In this document: piece after piece, positions 32,433 through 42,205 of the stretch | Layout: each line of letters starts with the position of its first letter | How positions within the stretch are numbered: position 1 is the stretch's first letter | Assembly (NCBI GenBank): GCA_016787085.1 | Contig: JAEUVJ010000069.1 | Span: forward strand, 1-64,000 | Length of the DNA: 64,000 bases | Direction: 5' to 3' | Origin: Chitinophagaceae bacterium | GTDB lineage: Bacteria > Bacteroidota > Bacteroidia > Chitinophagales > Chitinophagaceae | Program-made: the position numbers and the translations under genes | Notes under the pieces: generated by a model | Told to the model about the DNA's origin: nothing | Database searches by the model: none | The model's input: only the letters and a program-made list of their open reading frames with translations

Positions 32433-34382
32433 ATGAAGAAATTTCTTCTCGGATCGCTTTGCCTGGTTGCAGTTATCCTTTCAACTGCTCAATCCAATTA
32501 TGATCCAAAGGAAGCATTCCACCCGCAATTTTATCCGTATCCTGGCAATGATTTTCGCAGCGCCAGCGGTGAACCCGGACCTAAGTACTGGCAGAACCGG
32601 GCCGATTACAAGATCAACTGTACTTTGGATACGGTTAAACACAGTGTAACCGGAGAAGTGGAAGTAATCTATACCAACAACAGCCCCGATAACCTGAAAT
32701 TCTTATGGCTGCAATTGGATCAGAATATTTACCGGCAGGATTCCCGGGGATCAACTACCACCACGCAAACGGGCGGCCGCTGGGCCAACGGCGAGTTCAC
32801 TGAAGGGCAGGTAATCCAATCCATATCAGCAGAATACAACGGAAAGAAGTTTGCGCCAAAATATATCACCAATGACACCCGCATGCAGGTATGGCTGCAG
32901 GAAGCACTAAAGTCAGCCGGCGGAAAGATCAAACTGAATATCCGGTTCGAATTTACTGTACCCGTTTACGGAACCGATAGAATGGGAAGATTAGAAACTA
33001 AGAACGGCTGGGTATATGAGATCGCACAATGGTTTCCCCGTATGTGTGTATATGACGACATACAGGGATGGAATGTGTTGCCCTATGTCGGCGCCGGTGA
33101 ATTTTATCTTGAGTATGGTGATATAGAATACACCGTAACAGCACCTGCCAACATAGCCGTAGTGGGTTCTGGTGAATTACTGAATCCGCAGGAATGTTTT
33201 TCTGCAGAACAGGCGAAAAAATATAATGATTCGAAGAATAGTGATAAAACAGTAACGGTCCGCAGCGAGAAGGACATAGCTGATAAAACCCCGCTCAAAA
33301 AAGCAAACAGTACCTGGCGTTTTAAAATTCAGAACACCAGGGATGTTGCCTGGGCCGCTTCCAAAGCTTTTATCATAGATGCTGCCCGCATCAACCTGCC
33401 TTCCGGGAAAAAATCACTGGCGGTCAGCGCCTACCCCGTTGAAAGTACAAAGGAGAGAAAAGGAAATGACTGGCGCCGTTCTACCGAGTTTGTAAAAGCT
33501 TCTATTGAACATTATTCCAATAAATGGTACGAATATCCCTATGCGGCTGCCACGAATGTAGCCGGTATTGTAGGCGGTATGGAATATCCCGGTATCGTCT
33601 TTTGCCATTATATGGCTACCGGCACCAGCTTATGGGGCGTGACCGATCATGAATTCGGCCATATCTGGTTCCCGATGATCGTGGGCAGCAATGAAAGAAA
33701 ATATGCCTGGATGGATGAAGGTTTCAATACGTTCATCAATGGCCTTTCTACCGAAGCGTTCAACAAAGGAGAATTCAAAATAAGGAGTGAGGCCGGCTCG
33801 CTTTATACGGTGAGATCAACATTCGGCGACCATGTAGATGCGCTTTTCAATACGCCGGATGTTATAAAGGAAAACAGTCTTGGTACATCTGCTTATTCCA
33901 AACCGGCTATGATGCTGAATGTACTTCGGGATGTGGTGCTCGGTCCAGAACGTTTTGACGCTGCATTCCGGGAATACATCAACCGGTGGGCATTCAAACA
34001 TCCTTCGCCCTGGGATTTCTTTCATACCATGGAAAATGCAGCCGGCGAGGATCTCGGCTGGTTCTTCCGCGGATGGGTGTTGAATAACTGGAAAATTGAC
34101 CAGGCTGTCAGTTCGGTAAAATATATTGAGAACATACCGGAAAAAGGATCCGAGATCACTTTATCCAATGAAGAAAAAATGCCGATGCCGGCAACTGTAC
34201 TGGTGAAAGAAGCCAACGGCAAAGAACACAAACTAAACCTGCCGGTAGAAATATGGCAGCGGGGTTCCGAATGGAAATTTGAGGTGCCTACCACCAGTGA
34301 GATCAAGGAAGTGATACTGGACCCTGACAGAAAACTACCAGACTGGAACAGGGATAATAATAAGTGGAAGAAAGCTTTCTGA
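32433..34382 (+). CDS. M1 family metallopeptidase, secreted
   Basis: 649 residues with a signal peptide (LLGSLCLVAVILSTAQS). Gluzincin motif HEFGHIWFPMIVGSNERKYAWMDEGF contains HExxH and the downstream Glu ligand with the usual spacing; the exopeptidase motif is seen as GGMEYPG (about 385). N-terminal beta domain covers roughly 45-250. An aminopeptidase acting outside the cytoplasm is the likely role. Confidence 0.92.
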   Translation: MKKFLLGSLCLVAVILSTAQSNYDPKEAFHPQFYPYPGNDFRSASGEPGPKYWQNRADYKINCTLDTVKHSVTGEVEVIYTNNSPDNLKFLWLQLDQNIYRQDSRGSTTTTQTGGRWANGEFTEGQVIQSISAEYNGKKFAPKYITNDTRMQVWLQEALKSAGGKIKLNIRFEFTVPVYGTDRMGRLETKNGWVYEIAQWFPRMCVYDDIQGWNVLPYVGAGEFYLEYGDIEYTVTAPANIAVVGSGELLNPQECFSAEQAKKYNDSKNSDKTVTVRSEKDIADKTPLKKANSTWRFKIQNTRDVAWAASKAFIIDAARINLPSGKKSLAVSAYPVESTKERKGNDWRRSTEFVKASIEHYSNKWYEYPYAAATNVAGIVGGMEYPGIVFCHYMATGTSLWGVTDHEFGHIWFPMIVGSNERKYAWMDEGFNTFINGLSTEAFNKGEFKIRSEAGSLYTVRSTFGDHVDALFNTPDVIKENSLGTSAYSKPAMMLNVLRDVVLGPERFDAAFREYINRWAFKHPSPWDFFHTMENAAGEDLGWFFRGWVLNNWKIDQAVSSVKYIENIPEKGSEITLSNEEKMPMPATVLVKEANGKEHKLNLPVEIWQRGSEWKFEVPTTSEIKEVILDPDRKLPDWNRDNNKWKKAF

Positions 34383-34384
34383 CC

Positions 34385-34494
34385 ATAAGGTATTGTTAGT
34401 TTGTTAATCAGTATTTCCCGATTGGCCAATGAACCAGTTTACTGATCAACTGACAAACCGATAAACTAATCAACCAGTCCACTAACTTCGCAGC
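34385..34494. repeat. intergenic inverted-repeat cluster
   Basis: Contains TTAGTTTGTTAATCAG and, inversely, CTGACAAACCGATAAACTAA with further ACTGATCAACTGACAAACC-like units. A degenerate Bacteroidota spacer repeat between the M1 peptidase and the LuxR-type gene. Confidence 0.45.
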
Positions 34495-34941
34495 ATGCGT
34501 CCCATCATTATCGGCTTTGGCTTACTCATACTCTGCCTGCTGATACTTTTTCGTATCGGGGAAGTGAATTTTATCAAAGGCGACGTGAGGCTGGAAGTGA
34601 TCGTGGCGGTCGCCGCACTGATCTTTTTCTTTGTGGGCCTTTACTTTAATTATCATGCTCAGAAAAAAGCGGCCAATACGCCTGGTACCCCGCCGGCCGC
34701 AACGCAGGCAACCGGGCCATCCATAGACTATGAACAGATCAAAAAAACGGGGCTGACACAACGAGAACACGAAGTGCTGGTAAAAATGGTGGAAGGGCTC
34801 AGCAACCAGGAGATCGCTGCCGCACTGTTCCTGTCTGAAAGCACCATCAAGACCCATGTATCCAACATCCTCTTAAAACTGGATGCAAAAAGACGGACAC
34901 AAGCCATACAACATGCAAAACAACTGAAAATAGTGGCCTGA
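34495..34941 (+). CDS. membrane-anchored LuxR-type HTH regulator
   Basis: 148 residues. Two transmembrane helices (about 4-19 and 34-53), a Pro/Ala/Thr-rich linker, and a C-terminal LuxR/GerE HTH domain (about 84-146) with LTQREHEVLVKMVEGLSNQEIA and LSESTIKTHVSNIL. No sensor or receiver domain. A membrane-tethered transcription factor; the signal is unknown. Followed by a DUF4199 membrane protein on the same strand, about 100 bases away. Confidence 0.88.
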   Translation: MRPIIIGFGLLILCLLILFRIGEVNFIKGDVRLEVIVAVAALIFFFVGLYFNYHAQKKAANTPGTPPAATQATGPSIDYEQIKKTGLTQREHEVLVKMVEGLSNQEIAAALFLSESTIKTHVSNILLKLDAKRRTQAIQHAKQLKIVA

Positions 34942-35044
34942 AACAGTAGGTGGGAGGTAAATCCGCCTTTGGAAGGAGGGTTTTCCTACTTTAGTATGAG
35001 GCATCCGGAGAGCTGCGGATGTAGTTTGCACAAAATTTTTAAGT

Positions 35045-35572
35045 ATGAAACCTGTTGTCTATCGTTATGGCCTTTATGCCGCATTGGCAATTGTTGTATT
35101 AAGCGCCGTTCATTTCTTTTTCCTTTTTCCTGTATTATCCTGGACCGGCGCCGAAGTGGCAGGATATCTCACGATGATCCTGTCTATGATCTTTGTATTT
35201 ATGGGCATCCGGCATTACCGTGATCATGTCAACCAAGGCTTTCTCAGTTTCGGGCAGGGATTGAAAACCGGTGTGCTGATCGTACTGATCCCCGCTGTTT
35301 TCTTTGGACTGTTCGATCTTTTTTATACAGAAGTGCTGAACCCGAAATGGGCCGACGAATATTATGGTTATCATATTCAAAAAATAAAAGAAACCGTTCC
35401 GGCTGACAAGGTAGCCGCCAGGCTGCAAAAGCTGCAGGAAGAAAGGGATATGTTCGGCAATCCCATATTCCAGTTCTTACTAATGGCCGCTACCGTATTT
35501 GTGATCGGGCTTATCGCAACCATCATTTCAACATTGACGCTCAGGAGAAGCCGTAATTCTTCTGCTGCTTAA
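35045..35572 (+). CDS. DUF4199 domain-containing membrane protein
   Basis: 175 residues with four hydrophobic helices (about 10-30, 38-57, 73-93 and 140-160), and a soluble loop of about 45 residues before the last helix. This matches the Bacteroidota-typical DUF4199 family of unknown function. It starts with ATG at 35045. Confidence 0.85.
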   Translation: MKPVVYRYGLYAALAIVVLSAVHFFFLFPVLSWTGAEVAGYLTMILSMIFVFMGIRHYRDHVNQGFLSFGQGLKTGVLIVLIPAVFFGLFDLFYTEVLNPKWADEYYGYHIQKIKETVPADKVAARLQKLQEERDMFGNPIFQFLLMAATVFVIGLIATIISTLTLRRSRNSSAA

Positions 35573-35602
35573 CCATTATTACATTTACTATAATAAACTC
35601 TT

Positions 35603-36313
35603 ATGACAACAAAACAAGTGATCGAAGAAATAAAAAAAGCAGGCAGTGAATCCATCAAAAAGATCCACCTGAAACATGGCGCCAAAGAACCTTTCTATGG
35701 TGTGAAAGTAGAAGACCTGAAAAAGATTCAAAAGAAGATAAAAGAGAACCAGCAGCAGATCGCTTTGGAGCTCTTTTCTTCGGGAATAGGTGATGCGCAA
35801 TACCTGGCCGGATTGATGGCCGATGGTGCTAAGATGAGCAAACAAGCGTTGCACCAATGGGCTGAAGGGGCTGAATGGCAAATGATCAGCGAATACTCTG
35901 TTGCCTGGGTAGCCAGCGAGCACCCCGAAGCTTTTGAGATAGGACTGAAATGGATAGACTCTAAAAAACCACATGTAGCCGCCGCGGGATGGAATACCAT
36001 CAGCAGTGTAATGGCCACACGGGCCGACGAAATGTTAGACATGGCGGCATTGAAAAAACTGCTGGTCCGTGTAGAAAAAGAAATTGACAAAGCCCCAAAC
36101 CGGGTAAAGTATTGCATGAACGGATTTGTGATCGCTGCGGGAAGTTTTGTAAAGGAATTAACTTCATTGGCCACGGCTACCGGCAAAAAGATCGGCAACG
36201 TGGAAGTGGACATGAACGGAACCTCCTGCAAAGTTCCTTTTGCCCCTGATTATATCAAAAAGGTAGCAGACAAAGGCTATCTCGGAAAGAAAAAGAAAAC
36301 AGTGAAATGCTAG
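35603..36313 (+). CDS. DNA alkylation repair protein (AlkD-like HEAT repeats)
   Basis: 236 residues, all-helical with HEAT-like repeats. KHGAKEPFYGVKVEDLKKIQKKI at the start and the SSGIGDAQYLAGLMA, WISEYSVAWVA-type helices match the AlkD-related group annotated as DNA alkylation repair. Catalytic residues of AlkD could not be mapped with certainty, so glycosylase activity is not assured. Downstream 36310-36350 holds an AGCTACAAGCTGTAAGCTGCAGGCT-type repeat. Confidence 0.8.
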   Translation: MTTKQVIEEIKKAGSESIKKIHLKHGAKEPFYGVKVEDLKKIQKKIKENQQQIALELFSSGIGDAQYLAGLMADGAKMSKQALHQWAEGAEWQMISEYSVAWVASEHPEAFEIGLKWIDSKKPHVAAAGWNTISSVMATRADEMLDMAALKKLLVRVEKEIDKAPNRVKYCMNGFVIAAGSFVKELTSLATATGKKIGNVEVDMNGTSCKVPFAPDYIKKVADKGYLGKKKKTVKC

Positions 36314-36404
36314 GAAAGCTACAAGCTGTAAGCTGCAGGCTACTGGCTTTTACCTATTCTGCTTGTCAAAAAGAATACATTTTTAAACTTATCAATTACT
36401 ATAT

Positions 36405-36863
36405 ATGCCCATCCAATTTACCGTTACCGAACAGTTCTCTGTTGTTAAAGAAAAAGTATTTGATGGACTGACAGATCTTGACGGCGCCCGTGACTGGATG
36501 AAAGGTCTTGTCCGCATCGAAAAAATAAAAGGTGAAAAGGTGGAGACCGGCGCTGTTTGGCGGGAAACCCGCAAGATGTTCGGGAAAGAAGCGACAGAGG
36601 AGTTTGAAGTAACATCTGTAATACAAAATAAAGAAATCCGTCTGCGGGTGGATGGCACGAAAGGAAGTTCTAAAAAAGGGGAATACCTGTTTCAGTATTT
36701 GCTGACAGAAAAGAACGGCGGAACAGCCGTAACACTGAATGGAGAAATTGCAGGATTAAAAGGCTTCAGCGCCCTCTTCGGAAAACTGTTTGCCGGTATG
36801 TTCAAGAAAGCCTGCCGGAAAGACCTGCGGACATTGAAGCAATACCTGGAGTCCAATAAATAA
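36405..36863 (+). CDS. SRPBCC family protein
   Basis: 152 residues. The START-like SRPBCC fold is suggested by FTVTEQFSVVKEKVFDGLTDLDGARDWMKGL at the start, the central EEFEVTSVIQNKEIRLRVDG strands and the C-terminal helix LFAGMFKKACRKDLRTLKQYL. Ligand unknown. It ends 1 base before the convergent metallophosphoesterase gene. Confidence 0.8.
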   Translation: MPIQFTVTEQFSVVKEKVFDGLTDLDGARDWMKGLVRIEKIKGEKVETGAVWRETRKMFGKEATEEFEVTSVIQNKEIRLRVDGTKGSSKKGEYLFQYLLTEKNGGTAVTLNGEIAGLKGFSALFGKLFAGMFKKACRKDLRTLKQYLESNK

Positions 36864-36864
36864 C

Positions 36865-37959
36865 CTATACATGTATGATCAGTGTGGAAAGAGCGACCCT
36901 TTCCAGCACTTGTCTTTCCGATCCATCTTTGATTTTTTTCCATTTTATCAAACGGATCTCTTCATCCGCTATTTCAATTCCGGTAATATCCCCGTCAATA
37001 AAACAACAGCATCCTGTATTAAAATACGCTGGTCGCATATTCATATAATCCATGGAAACAGCAGCAAACTCTTTTTCCCTCTTTCGTATCTCCTCTTTTA
37101 TTGCAGCGATGGCCGCACTATCATTCTTTTCAGTGGCTAATTGAAACTCCTTGTACAATCTTTCCAGCAGTGTCAGCGAGGCAAATACCGGCTGGTGGGT
37201 GTGGCCGGTCACCAGCAGCAGGTCTTTTTGCTTTGACGACCACTCGTACATGATATCATTATGCAGTGTCTTCTTCTCACCATCATACGCCGGTGTATTG
37301 GGATTGATGCGCAGATAAGCCTGCAAAGGCGCCCATATATTAGCTACAAACCATTTGCTGAACCAGTTACCATCGCTGCTGGCATCACCCTGATGGCCGT
37401 GTGTACAAAAGATATGCAAAGCCTTACCATTCACGTTTGTTTTCAATACAACGCCTTCATAGATCTTTATCTCTTGTTTATAAATTCGCTTCAGATGCCA
37501 CCAGGCAATAGGGTCATTATCCCAGTAAAGGTCATGGTTGCCAAATACCTTGACGAACCGTTGCTGCGCAGCAAATTTTCTTTCTGCATCAAATGTGGCC
37601 TGGTTATGTTTTTTTACTTTACTAAGGGTATTCTCCCACAACTCTTCGCTATCACCCATGCTGATGAACACAAAACCATTCCGGTAGTAATGATCAAGCG
37701 CCGCCAGGTAATTAGGTTCTGCCAGCGTAAAATCATCGGCGCCATCCCGGCCCCCTTTGTGCTGGTCAGAAAAGATGATGAATTTTCCGGCGTTGATATC
37801 AAACGGAATGACAACTCCTTTTTTGGGAGGTTCGCTGAGTATGTGCTCGTAAAGCTTATCTAATGCCCTGAATATTTTTGCTCTATCCGGTTTGGATGAG
37901 AATTTGGAAGTAGCCCATAAAACAGGCTTTAGCAGTAATCGCCGGAGGAAACGCCGCAT
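36865..37959 (-). CDS. metallophosphoesterase
   Basis: 364 residues. Calcineurin-like metal-binding motifs in order: FSDQHKGG (about 70), MGDSEELWE, FGNHDLYWDND, CTHGHQGD and VTGHTHQPVF. An N-terminal basic region MRRFLRRLLLKP could associate with membrane. A helical insertion (AAIAAIKEEIRKREKEF) lies near the C-terminus. Resembles UDP-diacylglucosamine hydrolase-like phosphoesterases, but the substrate is not established. Confidence 0.88.
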   Translation of the reverse strand: MRRFLRRLLLKPVLWATSKFSSKPDRAKIFRALDKLYEHILSEPPKKGVVIPFDINAGKFIIFSDQHKGGRDGADDFTLAEPNYLAALDHYYRNGFVFISMGDSEELWENTLSKVKKHNQATFDAERKFAAQQRFVKVFGNHDLYWDNDPIAWWHLKRIYKQEIKIYEGVVLKTNVNGKALHIFCTHGHQGDASSDGNWFSKWFVANIWAPLQAYLRINPNTPAYDGEKKTLHNDIMYEWSSKQKDLLLVTGHTHQPVFASLTLLERLYKEFQLATEKNDSAAIAAIKEEIRKREKEFAAVSMDYMNMRPAYFNTGCCCFIDGDITGIEIADEEIRLIKWKKIKDGSERQVLERVALSTLIIHV

Positions 37960-38052
37960 CAGGTGAATAGTCTCCTGCTAAGATAGAGAAATGAGGGCCA
38001 ATACGCTAAAAATGAATGTGCTTTTACGCTTCCCGGCATCGGGCCGAATAAT

Positions 38053-38060
38053 TATATTTG
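38053..38060 (+). promoter_or_regulatory. TATATTTG -7 box before the T9SS metalloprotease
   Basis: An exact TAnnTTTG match 18 bases before the ATG at 38079. It supports 38079 as the start over the upstream in-frame codon at 38058. Confidence 0.55.
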
Positions 38061-38078
38061 CTGTTCACACTACTGCTC

Positions 38079-41057
38079 ATGAGAAAAATCTACCTTTTTA
38101 TCCTCCTTATCCTGGGTTCATTGTATACCGTGAATGCACAGGTCGTTGATGATCTGTTTCAGCAACGCAATACTTTGTCAAGGGATTTTCGCCAGACCGC
38201 CCGTAAATACCAGGCGCTGGAATTGAATCTTTCCAAATTTACATCGCTGCGGCAGCAATCTGCTTCTTCGTTAAGGCTGCAGTTGCCTTTTGAAGGCAGG
38301 CAACTCAAGCTGCAACTGGAAAAGGTCAGCATTACTTCCGATGATTTCTCAGTGATAGAAGCAAGACCTGACGGCAGCCGGCAAACCATCCGCTACCCCG
38401 GCGGAACTTTCTACCAGGGAAAGATCGAAGGAATGTCTTCTTCCTTTGCCACTATCAGTATAGTAAATGACCAGGTGTCCGGCATTATTGCAGATGCACA
38501 AGGGAATATTGTATTGAGCTCCGTGGAGAATAACGGAACCGCTACTAATGAATATGTGTTATACCGGGAATCCGATCTGCTGGAGACCAACCCGGCCAAC
38601 TGCTTTACCGGCGAAACTCCCGTTGACGGGCCCGTAAACAACACCGGCATACAATCCAATGGAAGATTAAATGCAGTAGGCGAACCTGTAGATGTTTATT
38701 TTGAATGTGATTATAAGTTTTACCAGGACAAGGGCAGCAATACGGTCAATGTGATCAATTATGTATTGGGTTTTTTCAACAGCACATCATTGCTGTATGC
38801 CAACGAAAATATCAAGATACAGGTATCACAAATACTGGTTTGGACCACACAGGATCCTGAAGCAGCGGCAGGATTGAACAGTACCAGCGCCTGTCTTACT
38901 TCTTTCCGTGACAGGATGGTATCAACTACCTATATCGGGGACTATGCTCATTTTCTTTCCACCCGTTCATTGGGAGGCGGTATCGCTTACCTGCTCAGTA
39001 ACCCCTGCAGCAGCGCCAAACAATTCCGGTCTGCTGTCAGCGCTATCAATAATTCCTACAGCAGCTACCCCACTTCTACTTATTCATGGACTGTCGAGGT
39101 GGTGACGCATGAGCTGGGCCATAATCTCGGCTCCAATCACACGCAATGGTGCGGATGGACCGGTGGGGCTTTAGATAATTGTTATACTACCGAAGGCGGA
39201 TGCGCAGCAGGCCCCCAGCCATCTAACGGGGGAACGATCATGAGCTACTGCCATCTCTCCAGTACAGGTATCAACTTCAATAATGGTTTTGGCCAGCAAC
39301 CGGGCGACAGGATCAGGAATATTGTAGGCAATGCCGCTTGTTTCGGCAACTGTCGTATGACCATTGAAGTGGCTAAGCAGGATGCGTCGTGTGGCCAGAA
39401 TAACGGATCGGCAACGGTGACGGCTACCAACGGAACAGGTACTATTTCCTATGGATGGAGCAACGGCCAGACAGGAGCTACTTTATCAAACGCAGCTCCG
39501 GGCACCTACCATGTCATTGTAAATGACGGTGCAGGCTGCCAGGTGATGCAGTTAGTAACGATCGGCAACAGCGGATCCAGTCTGACATTCAGCCTGGCAC
39601 CCAATGGTACAGCAGGTTTTTGTACGGGTGGCAGCCTTCTCCTTACCGCCACTAATAATCCTTCGTATACATACGTTTGGCGGAAAGACGGTGTGATCAT
39701 CACCGGCGCTACTTCTTCTACTTACAATGCCACCACAGCTGGTACCTATGCCGTGACAGCCACTTCAGGCGCCTGCTCGGGTACACAGTCTGTAGTTGTA
39801 TCGGTAGTAGCTCCACCCACAGCCAATATTACGCCCGGCGGCGCTACTACTTTCTGTGATGGTAATAATGTTGTCCTGAATGGGAACGCCGGCGGTTCTT
39901 ATAATTACCAATGGTATAATAACGGGAATCCGGTCAGCGGAGCTACCAATACCACTTATACTGCCACCGCCAGCGGTAGCTATACAGTAAAAGTTTCTGC
40001 AGGTACAGGATGTGAGGTGACATCATCTGCTGTAACCGTTACTGTCAATGCATCTCCCGCTGCTACGATCAGTACAACGACGCCTGCCAGTTTCTGTTCA
40101 GGCGGCAACGTGAACCTGAACGCAAGTTCAGGCACAGGATACTCGTATCAATGGTACCGTAACAGCGTATTGCTGAGCGGCGCTACACAACCTGTTTACA
40201 ATACGAGTACCGGTGGAAGTTATACCCTGGTAACCACATTAGGCAGTTGTACGAAAACATCTGCTGCTACCACTGTTACTGTATGGGCAAACCCTGTAGT
40301 GACCATTTCGCCTGCTGCTTCTACCATTGAGAAATTCCAGAGCCAGATACTTAACGGCAGCGGCGCCACTACGTATAACTGGGATACGCAGCCTGCCTTC
40401 ATCGGCTCGGCTGGTACGAATGCCACATTCAAGCCTTTAACGACTACTAACTATACCATCCAGGGAACCGATGCCAACGGATGTAAAGGAACAGCTAATG
40501 CTACCATTCATGTGATCGGCTGTGGCAACGTGACCAATATCACCTCTACCAAATACAGCCCGTCGCGGGTGATCGTTCGCTGGAAGAATCCGGATGGCGC
40601 TACCACAGATACTTTACAATACAGGAAGACCGGCAGTACCACATGGGCCAGTATCTATGTAACAGGTGAAGAGTATGAACTGAACGGGCTGACGCCGGGA
40701 ACAGATTATGAGTACAACATCATCCCGCTGTGTAGTACCACTACCGTATTCCTGCCATCGGCAACCAGCACATTCAAAACAGATGGGCTGACCGGCGGAT
40801 TGTATGTTCGTTTATTCCCCAATCCTGTCAGTACGGTATCGAAATTAGAGATCATCACCGATAAGCCTTTTGCCTTACAGGTATCCATTTTTGACAATAC
40901 AGGCAGAAGGGTAAGAAACGTAAGCTCTACAGAGAACCTGCCTTCCGGGCAAGTGATCAAAAACATTGAAGCCGGTATATTGCCGAATGGTATTTATCAT
41001 ATTGGGATCAATATTAATGGTAAGATGCATAATGTGAAGATGATCGTGATGCATTAA
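38079..41057 (+). CDS. reprolysin-like metalloprotease with Ig repeats and T9SS tail
   Basis: About 992 residues with signal peptide (MRKIYLFILLILGSLYTVNAQ). A propeptide-like region to about 200, then an M12B-like catalytic domain with HELGHNLGSNHTQWCGW (HExxHxxGxxH) and the Met-turn MSYCH. Next a SprB-type repeat (CGQNNGSATVTATNG), about three Ig-like repeats beginning FCxGxxxxL, an FN3-like module, and a C-terminal type IX secretion sorting domain (LFPNPVSTVSKLEI to HNVKMIV). It should be exported by T9SS and act outside the cell, anchored or released. Target unknown. Confidence 0.93.
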   Translation: MRKIYLFILLILGSLYTVNAQVVDDLFQQRNTLSRDFRQTARKYQALELNLSKFTSLRQQSASSLRLQLPFEGRQLKLQLEKVSITSDDFSVIEARPDGSRQTIRYPGGTFYQGKIEGMSSSFATISIVNDQVSGIIADAQGNIVLSSVENNGTATNEYVLYRESDLLETNPANCFTGETPVDGPVNNTGIQSNGRLNAVGEPVDVYFECDYKFYQDKGSNTVNVINYVLGFFNSTSLLYANENIKIQVSQILVWTTQDPEAAAGLNSTSACLTSFRDRMVSTTYIGDYAHFLSTRSLGGGIAYLLSNPCSSAKQFRSAVSAINNSYSSYPTSTYSWTVEVVTHELGHNLGSNHTQWCGWTGGALDNCYTTEGGCAAGPQPSNGGTIMSYCHLSSTGINFNNGFGQQPGDRIRNIVGNAACFGNCRMTIEVAKQDASCGQNNGSATVTATNGTGTISYGWSNGQTGATLSNAAPGTYHVIVNDGAGCQVMQLVTIGNSGSSLTFSLAPNGTAGFCTGGSLLLTATNNPSYTYVWRKDGVIITGATSSTYNATTAGTYAVTATSGACSGTQSVVVSVVAPPTANITPGGATTFCDGNNVVLNGNAGGSYNYQWYNNGNPVSGATNTTYTATASGSYTVKVSAGTGCEVTSSAVTVTVNASPAATISTTTPASFCSGGNVNLNASSGTGYSYQWYRNSVLLSGATQPVYNTSTGGSYTLVTTLGSCTKTSAATTVTVWANPVVTISPAASTIEKFQSQILNGSGATTYNWDTQPAFIGSAGTNATFKPLTTTNYTIQGTDANGCKGTANATIHVIGCGNVTNITSTKYSPSRVIVRWKNPDGATTDTLQYRKTGSTTWASIYVTGEEYELNGLTPGTDYEYNIIPLCSTTTVFLPSATSTFKTDGLTGGLYVRLFPNPVSTVSKLEIITDKPFALQVSIFDNTGRRVRNVSSTENLPSGQVIKNIEAGILPNGIYHIGININGKMHNVKMIVMH

Positions 41058-41079
41058 GCCGTTTCAATAAAACATAAAA

Positions 41080-41110
41080 AACTCCGCTGGTACCAGCGGA
41101 GTTTTTTTAT
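41080..41110. terminator. bidirectional terminator
   Basis: ACTCCGCTG (41081-41089) pairs with CAGCGGAGT (41094-41102) around GTAC, with an A run upstream and a T run downstream, so it works for both convergent genes. Confidence 0.8.
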
Positions 41111-41128
41111 TAGGTCAGCTACAAAAGT

Positions 41129-41509
41129 TTATTTCACGGCGATCATACTGATCTCTACGTTCACAAATTTTGGCAAGGCCGATACCTGTACTGTTTCCCG
41201 GGCCGGGAAATCGCCTTCAAAATATTTTCCATACACTTCGTTGATGTCGGCAAAGCGGTTCATGTCCGTGATGAAGATAGTGGTCTTGACCACGTTGCCA
41301 AAACCCATACCAGCCGCCGATAAGATCGCTTTCAGGTTTTTCATTACCTGGTGAGTTTCTTCCTGTATATCCTGCTTCTTCAGCTCACCGCTTTTCGGGT
41401 CTATACAGATCTGGCCTGAAATATAGAGTGTATTTCCAGCTAAAATAGCCTGGTTATAAGGGCCTATCGGTGCCGGAGCATCGGCTGTATTGATCACTAT
41501 TTTATCCAT
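41129..41509 (-). CDS. ridA: RidA family protein
   Basis: 126 residues, the usual length. APAPIGPYNQAILAGNTLYISGQI, the conserved VVKTTIFITDMN, and PARETVQVSALPK (catalytic Arg in RxxVQV) match RidA/YjgF 2-iminobutanoate deaminases. It hydrolyses reactive enamine/imine intermediates in the cytoplasm. Monocistronic. Confidence 0.93.
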   Translation of the reverse strand: MDKIVINTADAPAPIGPYNQAILAGNTLYISGQICIDPKSGELKKQDIQEETHQVMKNLKAILSAAGMGFGNVVKTTIFITDMNRFADINEVYGKYFEGDFPARETVQVSALPKFVNVEISMIAVK

Positions 41510-41572
41510 ACTAATGATTTAAAAAACGAATAACGAATATAGCTTTATACCTTTTCTTTGCAAAAAAATGTC

Positions 41573-42205
41573 ATGAACCTTCTGGTCATAGGCAATGGTG
41601 CGCAAAAGGATGGATTGTATGCTGACAGTTCCGGTAGCGATGTTGCTATTGATTGGATCAATGATATACACCAGGCTGACAAAGCTAAAAAATATGATGG
41701 CTGCATTGATCTTTTATTTGAGAACCGGGCAGAGAGGATCGGGGAACTGAAAAGCTTACAGGCACAGGTAATGATCGTAAATGCAGTAGTGGAAAGGCTG
41801 GATGAGATAGGAGAAGATTTTATACGTATCAATGGGTGGCCCACTTTCCTGGAAAGAAATGTAGTGGAGGCTGCATGCCGCCATGATGAGGTGAAGGACA
41901 AAGCAGAAAATATCTTTTCATTTTTTGGCAAAACGATAGAATGGGTCCCGGATATTTCCGGGTTTATTTCTGCAAGGGTGATAGCAGTCATCATTAACGA
42001 AGCCTATTTGGCTTTGGAAGAGAATATCAGTGATAAAGCAGGGATAGATACCGCCATGAAACTGGGCACCAATTATCCCTTCGGGCCTTTTGAATGGAGC
42101 CATAAGATCGGGCTGAAAAATGTGTATGCCCTGCTGGCGCATTTAGCCCGGGAACAAAAGAGATATGAACCGGCTGCATTATTGATCAAAGAAGCAAAGA
42201 CGTAA
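41573..42205 (+). CDS. 3-hydroxyacyl-CoA dehydrogenase-like protein, truncated N-terminal fold
   Basis: 211 residues from the ATG at 41573. The C-terminal ~100 residues match the 3-hydroxyacyl-CoA dehydrogenase C-terminal domain: PDISGFISARVIAVIINEAYLALEE, GTNYPFGPFEWSHKIG. The N-terminal part is much shorter than a normal NAD-binding domain and lacks a clear GxGxxG (GNGAQKDG at most), so enzymatic activity is doubtful. It ends with TAATG, overlapping the tsaB start, so the two are cotranscribed. Confidence 0.78.
   Translation: MNLLVIGNGAQKDGLYADSSGSDVAIDWINDIHQADKAKKYDGCIDLLFENRAERIGELKSLQAQVMIVNAVVERLDEIGEDFIRINGWPTFLERNVVEAACRHDEVKDKAENIFSFFGKTIEWVPDISGFISARVIAVIINEAYLALEENISDKAGIDTAMKLGTNYPFGPFEWSHKIGLKNVYALLAHLAREQKRYEPAALLIKEAKT

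Noticed and set aside
36871-37863. Plus-strand frames within the metallophosphoesterase gene
   Set aside because: All five metal-binding motifs are on the minus strand, so these are shadows.
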